Assembly: GCA_902798385.1 (NCBI GenBank)
Contig: CADBWK010000005.1
Coordinates: 1 to 64,000, forward strand
DNA from: an uncultured Bacteroidales bacterium
GTDB taxonomy: Bacteria; Bacteroidota; Bacteroidia; Bacteroidales; Paludibacteraceae
DNA: 64,000 nucleotides
Direction of reading: 5' to 3'
Of this stretch, positions 1 through 9,600 are shown piece by piece (within the stretch, counting starts at the first letter, position 1; the number at the start of each line of letters is the position of its first letter). Made by a program: the position numbers and the translations under genes. Below the pieces are notes generated by a model. That model saw nothing but the letters and a program-made list of their open reading frames with translations, did not search any database and was not told the DNA's origin.

Positions 1-395
1 CCAATTATGGCAAGTAACAAAGTAAAAAGTTTTATTTTCATATAGATATAATTTATTGTTTGCATACATAAAAGTGGGACTGCAATGTTGCTGTTCCGCC
101 GATAGAGGCTCTGGTATTGCCTGTAAGCCCGAACAAACAACACTGAGCCCACGCTGTATGTACATATACACGAAAAACGTGTATCAAAATACACACTATG
201 GGCATCTTAGTGTCGCATTGCTTTGGGCTTATTTTGAAATTTACCAGATTTCTATCGGCCAAAACAAAGCGCGTAAGACGCTTTTTGTCAATATGTCCTT
301 CTGTTTAACGTCGGGAAGCGACGGCCGGTTTTAACGCTTGAGGTCACATTTTGTGACGTCAAGATTGTAACATATGTTGAAGACGACCTAAATCT
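1..395. other. Gene-free left edge
   Basis: No open frame here looks like a real protein: the candidates have low-complexity, Cys-rich composition and lie across a long palindrome. The stretch holds the 162-nt hairpin at 98-259, a short hairpin followed by T residues at 266-289 and a small palindrome near 343-357. It lies downstream of the minus-strand nucleotidyltransferase gene. Confidence 0.6.
98..259. repeat. Long imperfect palindrome (element H)
   Basis: Nested complementary blocks pair across the whole element: GCCGATAGA 98-106 with 251-259, TCTGGTA 110-116 with 242-248, TAAGCCC 124-130 with 225-231, ACACT 140-144 with 209-213, GCCCA 147-151 with 199-203, TGTAT 155-159 with 189-193 and ATACACG 166-172 with 178-184 around an AAAAA loop. 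Its sequence is unrelated to the other palindromes in the window, but the nested architecture is similar. Function unknown. Confidence 0.85.
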
Positions 396-701
396 CTAAT
401 GCGCTCTCTCATATAACAAAATTTTATCGTGATCTACGGTGGGGCGCGCGAAAGGCAGGAGTCCGTCTTCCGTTACCAAGTCTACCGGCCTGCCAAGTTT
501 ATCCTCCAAATCGGTGATCATTCTAAAATATTTCATGCCGATTGGTTGAGAATAATCCAGTTTGACAAGTATGTCAATGTCGCTATTCTTAGTCTCTTCA
601 CCACGCGAACAGGAGCCGAAGAGATAGGCTCTTTCGACCGGTTGGGTAGCAAGATACGCTTGTATCTGCGGAATCATTTTTTGGACTTCAGCGCTTGGCA
701 T
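396..701 (-). CDS. MNT-type nucleotidyltransferase (orphan minimal NTase)
   Basis: Predicted 101-residue minimal nucleotidyltransferase of the MNT/NTP_transf_2 family. The signature GSCSRGEETKNSDID matches the family pattern GSxxRG...SDxD, with the two metal-binding Asp residues present. Family members usually act as the AMPylating antitoxin partner of a HepT/HEPN RNase toxin. No HepT gene follows within the 395 nt available on this side, and the upstream neighbour is not one, so it is an orphan as far as can be seen. The start at 701 was chosen because a longer frame would read through the promoter at 728-758. A toxin beyond the window edge cannot be excluded. Confidence 0.85.
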   Translation of the reverse strand: MPSAEVQKMIPQIQAYLATQPVERAYLFGSCSRGEETKNSDIDILVKLDYSQPIGMKYFRMITDLEDKLGRPVDLVTEDGLLPFARPTVDHDKILLYERAH

Positions 702-727
702 AATTGAGTTGTTTTGATTTTGCGGTG

Positions 728-758
728 CAAAATTACAATAAAAAAATGATATATGCAA
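728..758 (-). promoter_or_regulatory. Bacteroidota-type promoter
   Basis: Minus strand: TTG at 756-758, 20-nt spacer, TAATTTTG at 728-735. It gives a leader of roughly 25 nt for the nucleotidyltransferase gene. Confidence 0.7.
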
Positions 759-777
759 GAGAAAAGAGAAAAAACTT

Positions 778-1524
778 TTACTCGAAAGTCAGGTAAGGGG
801 TGAGGCGGTGGAGGTCTTCAGCGGTGAGCTCGGGGAGGGAACGGAGGTCATCGAGGGAGGTGAGTCGGGTCTGTTTGCGGCGAAGGGCATAGATGGCCTT
901 GGCCTGCTCGTGACGGATATAAGGATGACGTTGCAGACGCTCGATAGAGCAGGAGTTAAGGGGAATACGTTGTATCGCTGCTGTATCTACGATGAAATGA
1001 TACAAAAGGGTATCGAGACTGAGTTTGCCCAATACCTCATCGGTCAGCTGCTGCGGGCTGTAGAATCCTCCCAAACGCTCGCGGTACTTCACTATTTGAA
1101 CGGCTGTATATCGCCCGATGCCGCGGATGTATTGTAGTTCGGTGGTGTCGCAATGATTCAGGTCAAGGACGGTGTCTTTCTTTATGCGCGCCGTGTACCG
1201 CCATCCGACGGAGTCGCGCCAGAGGGAATCGGCGATGCGCATGGAGTCCCATCGGGCTTGGCGCTCTATCTTCCATGCTTCGTGGCGCATGGAGTCGGCG
1301 AGACGGAAGGAGTCATAGCGTGCTTCCCGTTCTTCTTTCCACTGCACATAGCGCAACGAGTCTGCCAAACGGATAGAGTCCTTACGTTCTGCCCATGATT
1401 TCTTAGTGGGCTTCGGCTGCTCTTGAGGCTGACGCTCCGGATGGATTGCCACAACGAACCATGCGATGAGGGCTATACCGAAAAGTATAGCGGCGGCAAT
1501 CCGTTGTTCTTTGGCAAGTATCAT
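778..1524 (-). CDS. Membrane-anchored helix-hairpin-helix protein
   Basis: A 248-residue protein with an N-terminal membrane segment (about residues 8-28), then a charged helical linker made of repeats of the type DSMRxADSLR (about 45-110), then two helix-hairpin-helix (ComEA-like) modules. The first contains LDLNHCDTTELQYIRGIG and the second starts IPLNSCSIERLQRHPYI. HhH modules bind DNA non-specifically, so a membrane-tethered DNA-binding role, as in ComEA, is plausible. Its start overlaps the xseA stop by 4 bp, so the two are translationally coupled. The linker repeats may form a coiled coil. The exact role is not known. Confidence 0.75.
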   Translation of the reverse strand: MILAKEQRIAAAILFGIALIAWFVVAIHPERQPQEQPKPTKKSWAERKDSIRLADSLRYVQWKEEREARYDSFRLADSMRHEAWKIERQARWDSMRIADSLWRDSVGWRYTARIKKDTVLDLNHCDTTELQYIRGIGRYTAVQIVKYRERLGGFYSPQQLTDEVLGKLSLDTLLYHFIVDTAAIQRIPLNSCSIERLQRHPYIRHEQAKAIYALRRKQTRLTSLDDLRSLPELTAEDLHRLTPYLTFE

Positions 1525-2576
1525 ACTTTCAAATCGCAGGAACCGTCGGATAGATGGGTGGTGACGATGTCGCCGGGATGGAGATCATGGACGGAGCGGA
1601 TGATCTGTCCGTTCTTGGTGAGGAGGCTGTATCCCATGCGATAGATGCGCTCGGGGTTACAGGCGGCGAGTCGTTGTTGGAGCAGTTCGATGCGATGACG
1701 CCGGATGAGGATCTGCCGCTCGGCGGTGCGTTGAAGTCGCGTGAGCAGGTCGTTGATACGCGCCATCTGATCGTCCATGCGGTGGATAAGCCACTCGGCC
1801 ACAGCGGTAGGGGTCTTCAGGGCTTGATGCGCCACCAGATCGAGCACGGACACATCGCGCGTATGACCGATACCGGTGAGGATAGGCAGGTCGAACTGCG
1901 CACAGACGGCGCAGAGCTCGTAGTTGTCGAAGCAACTCAAATCAGTCGTCGCTCCGCCGCCTCTAATGATTACAACGGCATCAAAGCCCTCTATCTCGTT
2001 CAAGGCAGCGATGATAGACTTGGCGGCTCCTTCTCCTTGCATGGTCGCGCCGAAGAGCTGCGTCTCAAAGCGGTAGTGGCTGGTATCCAACTGGTGCTTG
2101 AAATCCTCGTAGCCGGCGGCGTTGGAGGACGAGATGACGGCGATGCGGCGGATGAGGGTGGGGAGCGGTAGGAGTTGTTGGGCATCGATGAGTCCGTCTT
2201 TCTCCAGTTGCTGAATGGTGCGCTGTCGCTGTTGGGCGATGTCGCCGAGCGTATAAGCGGGATCGATGCCGACGATGGACAGGCTGAGTCCGTAAACGGG
2301 ATGGAACTGTACCTCCGTCTCGATGAGTACTTTCATGCCGGCTTGGAGCTGTTGTCCGGTCTCGGACTCGAAATAGGCAGTGAGCATCTCCTGCGTACCC
2401 GACCAGCAGGTGGCACGCATCTTGGCTGTCTTGCCGTCTATAAGTTCGAGGTACATATGTCCGCCTTTGAGGCTGAGGCTGCTGATCTCCGCCTGTACCC
2501 AATAAGAGGGCGCCAGACGGTCGTCCAACGTCTCGCCGATAAGCAGACATAATTCAGTGAGAGTTAATGCCTCCAT
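1521..2576 (-). CDS. xseA: Exodeoxyribonuclease VII large subunit
   Basis: The large subunit of exonuclease VII degrades single-stranded DNA to oligonucleotides in the cytoplasm. The N-terminal OB-fold (about residues 1-100, including YWVQAEISSL) is followed by the nuclease domain with ISSSNAAGYEDF and the signature RGGGATTDLSCFDN. At 351 residues it is shorter than many homologues (400-450), mainly in the C-terminal helical region. No xseB gene is adjacent; an HhH protein takes the next position. The start overlaps the preceding barrel gene by 13 bp, placing this housekeeping nuclease at the tail of a surface-protein operon. Confidence 0.92.
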   Translation of the reverse strand: MEALTLTELCLLIGETLDDRLAPSYWVQAEISSLSLKGGHMYLELIDGKTAKMRATCWSGTQEMLTAYFESETGQQLQAGMKVLIETEVQFHPVYGLSLSIVGIDPAYTLGDIAQQRQRTIQQLEKDGLIDAQQLLPLPTLIRRIAVISSSNAAGYEDFKHQLDTSHYRFETQLFGATMQGEGAAKSIIAALNEIEGFDAVVIIRGGGATTDLSCFDNYELCAVCAQFDLPILTGIGHTRDVSVLDLVAHQALKTPTAVAEWLIHRMDDQMARINDLLTRLQRTAERQILIRRHRIELLQQRLAACNPERIYRMGYSLLTKNGQIIRSVHDLHPGDIVTTHLSDGSCDLKV

Positions 2577-3634
2577 GGGTCGCAGAGGATACAGTGTTCT
2601 TTCGGTTGGAAGCCGAAGAGGAAAGTGACCCGTACGCCGACGAAGAGGTTACGTGTCCAGAATTTCTTGGCATCCTCGGTGGAGAAGACATGCGCCATCT
2701 GATAGGTGGGGAAGTCATAGACCGTTGCTTCGGGGATGTCGTAGAGGACGTTCTTCGTGTTGGGGCAAATATTGAGCATACCAAAGTCGATGAACGCACC
2801 GAAGCGGATACGTCCGTCGAGACGCTCGCTGGGTCGTACGCGGTAGTCCTTGGCTCCCTGACGGGTGTTGTACTCATAACCCATCTCGAGGTGCGCCATG
2901 ATATCGAAGCTGAGCTTGAGTCGTTCGCCTTTTCGCTCGATCGGTACGTCCTTTCGGAAGCCGTGGTTGTCCATCTCTTCCCATATGCCGACATAGCGCT
3001 CGTAGAGGCCGGAGGTCGAACCGGTCATGTTCTGTCGCGTGCTGCCCCAGAAGGCATAGTTCGCGTGGAAACCGCCGAGGAAATATCCGATACCGCGTGA
3101 ACCGAAGATATAACATCCCGCGTAGAGCGGAATCTGTCCGTAGAGGTTCTGTGCCCGATCTTGCCGTTCGGCGAAGGCATGCTTGAGGGTATAGGTAGCG
3201 CCATCGACTCCGCTCCATTGGTCGGGCATGTTATAACGGTACATCGCCGTGTCGGCGAGCGAGTTAATGGCATACTGATAGGTCACACCGAGACCCGTCT
3301 GCAGCAGGAAACCGCTGTATTGGTACTCATAGAGCAGATGGAATCCGATCCCATAACCACCCGGGGTAGCTGATACTTTCGGCATCGAAGTGACGAGCGA
3401 TGTCCAACTGCCCTCTACGGAGAATCCGATGAGGTGGTGCGAGCCGGAATACTGCGAAGCATGCAGACCCCAGAGCACATCGGTCTGGTTCTCCACGTCT
3501 TTGGTGGAGAAGCCCTTCGCTTTGCTCAGCTCGTACTCGTGCTGCTCAGAAGCCGAGTAACGTCTCTGTGCCTGTGTCGGAACAAGGAACAGGAAGCAAA
3601 GACTCAGAACGATGATGTATCGCAGTTTGGACAT
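2564..3634 (-). CDS. Outer-membrane beta-barrel protein
   Basis: A 356-residue exported protein: a signal peptide (residues 1-22, ending PTQAQ) is followed by alternating amphipathic strands rich in aromatic residues and Gly, as in Bacteroidota outer-membrane barrels, e.g. IGFHLLYEYQYSGFLLQTGL and the terminal strand FVGVRVTFLFGF. It lies directly behind the 2254-residue surface protein, overlapping its 3' end by 31 bp. In T9SS organisms giant secreted repeat proteins are often paired with PorP/SprF-type barrels that hold them on the surface. Such a role is inferred from position only; I do not recognise a specific PorP signature. Confidence 0.7.
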   Translation of the reverse strand: MSKLRYIIVLSLCFLFLVPTQAQRRYSASEQHEYELSKAKGFSTKDVENQTDVLWGLHASQYSGSHHLIGFSVEGSWTSLVTSMPKVSATPGGYGIGFHLLYEYQYSGFLLQTGLGVTYQYAINSLADTAMYRYNMPDQWSGVDGATYTLKHAFAERQDRAQNLYGQIPLYAGCYIFGSRGIGYFLGGFHANYAFWGSTRQNMTGSTSGLYERYVGIWEEMDNHGFRKDVPIERKGERLKLSFDIMAHLEMGYEYNTRQGAKDYRVRPSERLDGRIRFGAFIDFGMLNICPNTKNVLYDIPEATVYDFPTYQMAHVFSTEDAKKFWTRNLFVGVRVTFLFGFQPKEHCILCDPWRH

Positions 3635-6600
3635 TGTTTACTTACTAATACTTTGATAGCTCTATAGGGTTCTTCGGGTGTGTCATTCGACCAGAGCTGT
3701 ACGATGTACAGTCCTTCGGCCTCGGGCAGACGAATCTCCGTCACTTCGGCACGGAAGGTACCGTCACTCACATGCTGTCCGTTGTCGGTCGTGACGCGGT
3801 AGGTTCCGTCATGACGGGAGAGGATATTGACGAACGGATGTCCGGTCACGACGCAGGTCGGAGTAACAGCCAGATAACCCATGGTGGGCACGATGGCATC
3901 GACCTTGTAGGTGGCGATGATCGGGCAGGTACGTACGGTGACATTATCATCGGTACGCGTCAGGGCAACGCTGTATTCCGCATCCGGCGTGAGGCCTGTC
4001 GGCACATGGAGGTAAGGTTTGGTCTGACCTTCCATGCGTTCGTCGTTCATGTACCATTGGTAAGCCGACCAGGTGTAACCGCCGCCGTTATAGCGCTCGT
4101 TGAGCAGGGCGATGACATCGTTATGGCGCTGCTCCATGATCCACGACGGGTAGCGCATCTCCATCTTGAACGGATAGCGCATGAGGCTGTCAGACAGGCA
4201 GACCTCATTCTTAAAGGCGATGACGGCATCGTAGTAACCCGGTCTCGGATAAGACTTCGGTGCTACGTTCGGTACCGGCAGCGATAGTATCTGTGCGCCG
4301 TTGAGCGGGATGTCTTCTTCATCCTCGAAACCGATCGCACGGGCTAAGGAGTCGTACTTGAGGCTATAGGATACAGGTGCATGCTCGCCCTCGTAGGTAT
4401 AGCGGAGGATATAGTTGGTCGCTATGCCTTCTTCATCGAAGCATACAGGCTCTACCGTCAGATGGAAGACGGTTGCCGGGATGTTCTCGAGCGTCAGTTT
4501 ATAGTTGGTCTCGCAACCCCAGTAGTTATCGTGTTTGAGTTCGTAGTAACCGGCCTGTGTGAGTTTTTGCTCGAAGAGCATATAGGTCTCGCCGATACAC
4601 ATCGAATCCGTCCAGATCGAGTCACCACTCGGGGCAATCGTCAGGTGCAGGTACATCGTCGAGTCGCAGTTACCGCGAGTGGTATGCTCGAAGATCGTAT
4701 CGAAATACTCCTGCGGTTTGAGCCACGTAGCGGATGCCGCTATCTGGTCGTCATAACTCTTGCCGTTCCATGTGAAGTGTTCATCGGCGGCACAGAGCAT
4801 CGTGTCGATATAGATCGCATAGGGTTGATCGACAAAGACATGCAGGTAATAACTCGAGTCGCAGCCCGTAGCCGTTCTGCCGGCGATCGTGTCGAAGATA
4901 TGTATCGTTACATCCGACTGGTAATGGATGATCGAGTCGTTGCCCTCTTTGTCTTTGACGATCCATTCGAAGTCATCACCGGTACAGATCGTTTGTTCCG
5001 TGACGAAGCGGTGGGTCGGGTCGATATGCAGATGGAGCGTGTAGACGGAGTCACAACCGCAGGACTTGGTGCGAAGGCTGTCGTAATAGATAAAGTCACC
5101 GGTCACGTCTGTCGGAATGAAATCGATCTTATTGCCCGCACCGTCGTACAGAGCCTCTGTGTGCTCCTTGGTCTCGCCCGGGCTTACCCATCCGAACGGA
5201 TCGAACTGACAGATGGTGTCGTACTCCACAAGCTGAGAGCCGTAGAACGGCATGAAGGTCAGATTCATATGGTGTACCTCGCCGCAAGGAGAAGACGCGT
5301 CTTGGTAAATTGCCTCCACATATTGCAAGCCGCCCGGACGATAGTATACCGGTTTATAATGCCAGATGATGGTGTCGTTCATACAGAGGGTCGTGTCGTA
5401 CTCCCAGTAACCGGACGGCATCACGATCAGATCGAGCACATAGACAGAGTCGAAGACATTCGTTCCGACGGTGTAGTTGATGGAATCGTAATAGATACCG
5501 GTACCCATCTCGTTGTATTTGGTCGTGCCGTGTCCTTCCCAGTAGTAGGCTTTGTTGGAACAAACAGCCGTATCAAACGTGAAGCGGTAGGTCGGGAAGA
5601 CGAACACACTGTCATGGACGATCGAGTCGCAGCCGTTGGCGGTGAGCAGGGTGTCGATGAACAGGTACTCGCGCACCGTACGACCGGTAGGTATTGTATA
5701 ATCAATCGAATCTAAATGAAATGTATATCCTGTCACTAACGGCAAAGAGTGCTCCGGTGCGTTTCCTCCGAAATGCCACGTGGTGTCATTATCACCAATC
5801 GAGTCCACGAGTTGTGTGAACTTCACCTCACAGATAGATATGTTGACATAATGCACGGAGTCACAGCCGAACTTGGACGTGCCGACTACCGAGTCGCGGT
5901 GGAAATTGCCTTCCTCTCGCGATAGATAGACCACGCTGTCATAACGCTGCTCCAGATCGGCATGGGTCACACCTGCAGCCACCGAGTCGAAGTCATAACC
6001 GACGAAGAGGATATGAGGATGTACGAAATGCGAGATAGTGTCGTTAGACGCCATACTGCGGGGATCGGTCAGTTCTTCGTAGCGGTCATTATAGGTAGGA
6101 TGGACCGTGAGGGTTAGGATCCATACACTGTCGCATCGCATCTGCTTGACCTCACCTGTCTTGGGGTTGGTGTAGATGGTGTCGGTCTTGATAGAATCCA
6201 TGACGGTCATGATGCCGTGTGAGGTGGTAGGCACATGAAAATGCCCGATCCAATCGAAGGTCTGTCCCTGACAAATTTCTCCCTCGTCCGTGTATTCGTA
6301 GGAGGGATAAGTGGTGAGGTAGAGTACGTAGATCGAGTCATAGCCCAACGCTGTCTTGAGGCTGTCGTAGTATATACGCGTGTTATACGCCGCCGGGAGG
6401 TCGTCGATGCGGATTGTGGTGTCCAGCCCTGTTATCGGGCTGGTGATGACCCAGTTATACGTACCGCAGTTAGCACACGTAGCATCGTAGGCCGTATCGC
6501 GGAAGATCTGTCCGATGGCGAGGGTCAAGGTGCGCACCGAGTCGCAGGAGTAGTTACCAATCGAATCGGTATAGAGCGAGTCAGTAATGACCATCACGCC

Positions 6601-9600
6601 TGTTGCGGGGATAACGGGTTTGCCGTCGGGGTTGTCAAATTCAGCCTTCTCACCGGCGTAGATACGTCCTTCCCAGTGTATGGTATCCTCATTTGATATC
6701 AGCGTATCGAACTTCAAATCGTAACTCGGCAGGATTACCACGGTCTTCTTTACGATCGAGTCGCACCCCTTGTCCGTATGCATGTAATCAACGATCTCAT
6801 ACGTACCTGCGCTATCGAGAGACAGACTGCCTGTCCAATCCGGGTGTCCTGTCCAGTCGTACTCAGCCCCCGGCTGCTTACAAACGGTATCGTTGAGTTC
6901 GTGCTCGTCCAGATAAACCGGATAGACGGTCACATAATGCAGTACGGCACTATCGCATTTATGGATGGACTCGTCATGGATCTCCAGCGGATAGGTGTGT
7001 CCCGGTTCCCATACTTGGGGTGCTCCGGGAACGTTGTATATTGTGCCATAGAAATCATAGGGCTCGTTGGCACAGACGAAGGTATCCTTGCGTTCTGCCA
7101 CGTAGGTAGGCCAGATAGTCAGACGGAAGGTTAACAAGGAGTCACACCCGTACTGCGTGGACATATGCAGATTGGAGGTGTAGATATGCTCGGTGATCTG
7201 TTTGCTCTTGGCAGGGATAGTACCTTTGTAGTTGATACCGTAGAAAAGGGTGTCCTGCCACGTGAAAGCCTCATCGTCGCACATCACTTTGGCGGTGGGA
7301 GTGGTCTGCGGACTTCCGACGCGTAACTTGAGTACGCAGATAGAGTCGCAATGACAGTCGTAGGTAGGAATCGTATCGTAGTAAGTGAATAGACCCGGCC
7401 CTTTGATGGCTATCGAGTCGAACTTATGATGGTTCTCCCAAGTATAGTATTGTTTGTTCTGCGCCACTAATTCCGGATCGATACAAACGGTGTCGTACGT
7501 CATCTGGTCTTTGTAGACCGTGTCCACAATGAAGGTGACTACATCGGTGAAACTACACAAAAGGGTAGAACCGTCCATGATCTTCACCGGCAGATCGGTG
7601 GTGTACGGTTTGTTACAGATCTTGCCTTCGGTGTTAAAATATACGTAGGCAGCTCGGTTCGTCTGGTTACGATAGGTGGTGTCCTTGCCCTGGCATATAT
7701 GGAAGGTGTGGGCTTGTCCGGCATCGCTGACGAACATTAGTCGCAAGACGTTACGCACACTGTCACAACCGCCACGAGGACAGTTGGTACACTCGATGTA
7801 CTTGAAGTATTTGCGGATGATATACTGCGAATCCAGCGTCATCGTGTCCGGATTGAATCGACCGAGCTCACGACCGCTTATTTGCTCTCTCCATACATAC
7901 TCACCTCCCATGCCCTCCAATTGCGACATACAGATGTTAGCTACATCGTTGTTGCGAACAACTTGTTTGATATCCAGATGCAATTCGAGCACGGAGTCGC
8001 ATCCGTTGAAGGTCGGGCAGTGTTTTTGGAACTCTTGCCATTCCGGCGAACGCATACAATCCTTGGCGCGTATGGTGTCGTAGAGTGTGTTTTCTCCGAG
8101 CGGCCAGTTTCTCGTTCTGTTGTATTTTGTAAAGAACTGACCAAAGTCCAGACCGGTCATGCCGTCTTCGCAAATCACGGTGTCCCGATGCTCGAAGCTG
8201 GGCGAGCAAACAAAGAGTTTGAGCGTACTGAGCGAGTCACAACCGCCGCTGGAGATGTAATGACGCGTGATCGTGTTGGCTCCTAAATTGTATTTAAACT
8301 GACCGTGGTCCGGATCGTGCACCGCGTTATTGAAGGTGGTAGTGTAGAACCCACCGCCATCCGCAGTATCCTTGAAGAATTGATACGTCTCGCCGTCGCA
8401 GATGGCTTTCCACGTGGTGTCATTATACTGACGCAGCACATGGACGATGGTGTTGAACGTGTCGCGCTCCCATTTGTCTTCGGGGATATCACAGATAATC
8501 GGCTTGCGGATCAGGATGCCGCGTACCTCGAAGTCCTCATATGGCTCACGGTTCTGCTCCTTGGGTAACAAGAGGAACTGGTGGGTTAACTCAGGACGGG
8601 GTACTTCCGTTGCCAATTGCTCCGTCGGGTTGGCGGGGATCATTCCTTGGATCGAACCCTGGATCTCCCAGATTACCTTATACCAAGCCTCATAGGTCTT
8701 GATGGGGAACGTGAGTTCGGTACTGTCGCAGACGAAGATCGAGTCGAGCAGGTAGGTGCCGTTGTCTAACAGCGTTTTATCCAGATGCCATCCGCCTTCA
8801 GTCGGGCTGATGGCTTTGTTTTTCCATGTGGACCAATGCACAGGATAATCACCTGCTTCTCCCTTCAAGAACAAGGAGTCCTCCTTCGGCGTGAAGTCAT
8901 ATCCGATGGGATAGAGATAAGCCTGGGCTTCGTCTATACCATAGGCGTAACCGGAGAAAGCTTTGCCTGGGGCAGTAACCATATGCGAACCGTTGGTGAT
9001 GTCCACGGTCGCTTGCGAATAGGTGTTATCGCTTGGTACGGTTTTCCAGTTGGAGATAGTGTTGCCATCCAATTTGATGTTCCCTGTTTGCGATGTGAGA
9101 CCCCAGATGTTTACCTGATGCGTTAAGGTGCCATCCCCGGCATTGTAAGTGCTGAAAACCGTGGTGTCGGTTAAGAACTCAAGAGGCGGAATAAGCGTCG
9201 TGGAGGGGTTACTGGGCAAGTGGTTGTTACCATAGTCATCGTACCAGTTGTTGTTAGCAGCACTGGAGGAATGCAGATATACCTGAATCGGAGCGGTCGC
9301 AGTTACATAGAAAGAAACGTTTTGCGGGTTTGGATTATCAACTGATTGCGTCATACGGAACAGGCTTGACTCTCCCTGATTCAGTGTTTTGGGCGTCCCG
9401 CCAAAGTTAATACCGTTCTTCTTGACGGTTACAACCGTGTTGTTTTGCATAGCAACGACCCGCAAGATATTCAACTGCGTGTTGCATGCAGTCATCGGGA
9501 TAATGAATGACTTACCCCATTTATTGATCGGCAGTAACTGGTCGTAGGTGTGGTTGTACTGCATACCGGCCTGCTTAGGCACTTGTCCCTGCTCATTACC

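Noticed and set aside
53-334. Frames of 69 and 92 residues on opposite strands at the left edge
   Set aside because: Both lie across the 162-nt palindrome and have atypical composition; the hairpin explains the open frames better.
4381-5715. 444-residue open frame on the plus strand
   Set aside because: It is antisense to the giant repeat protein gene and mirrors its codon bias; no family features, no promoter.
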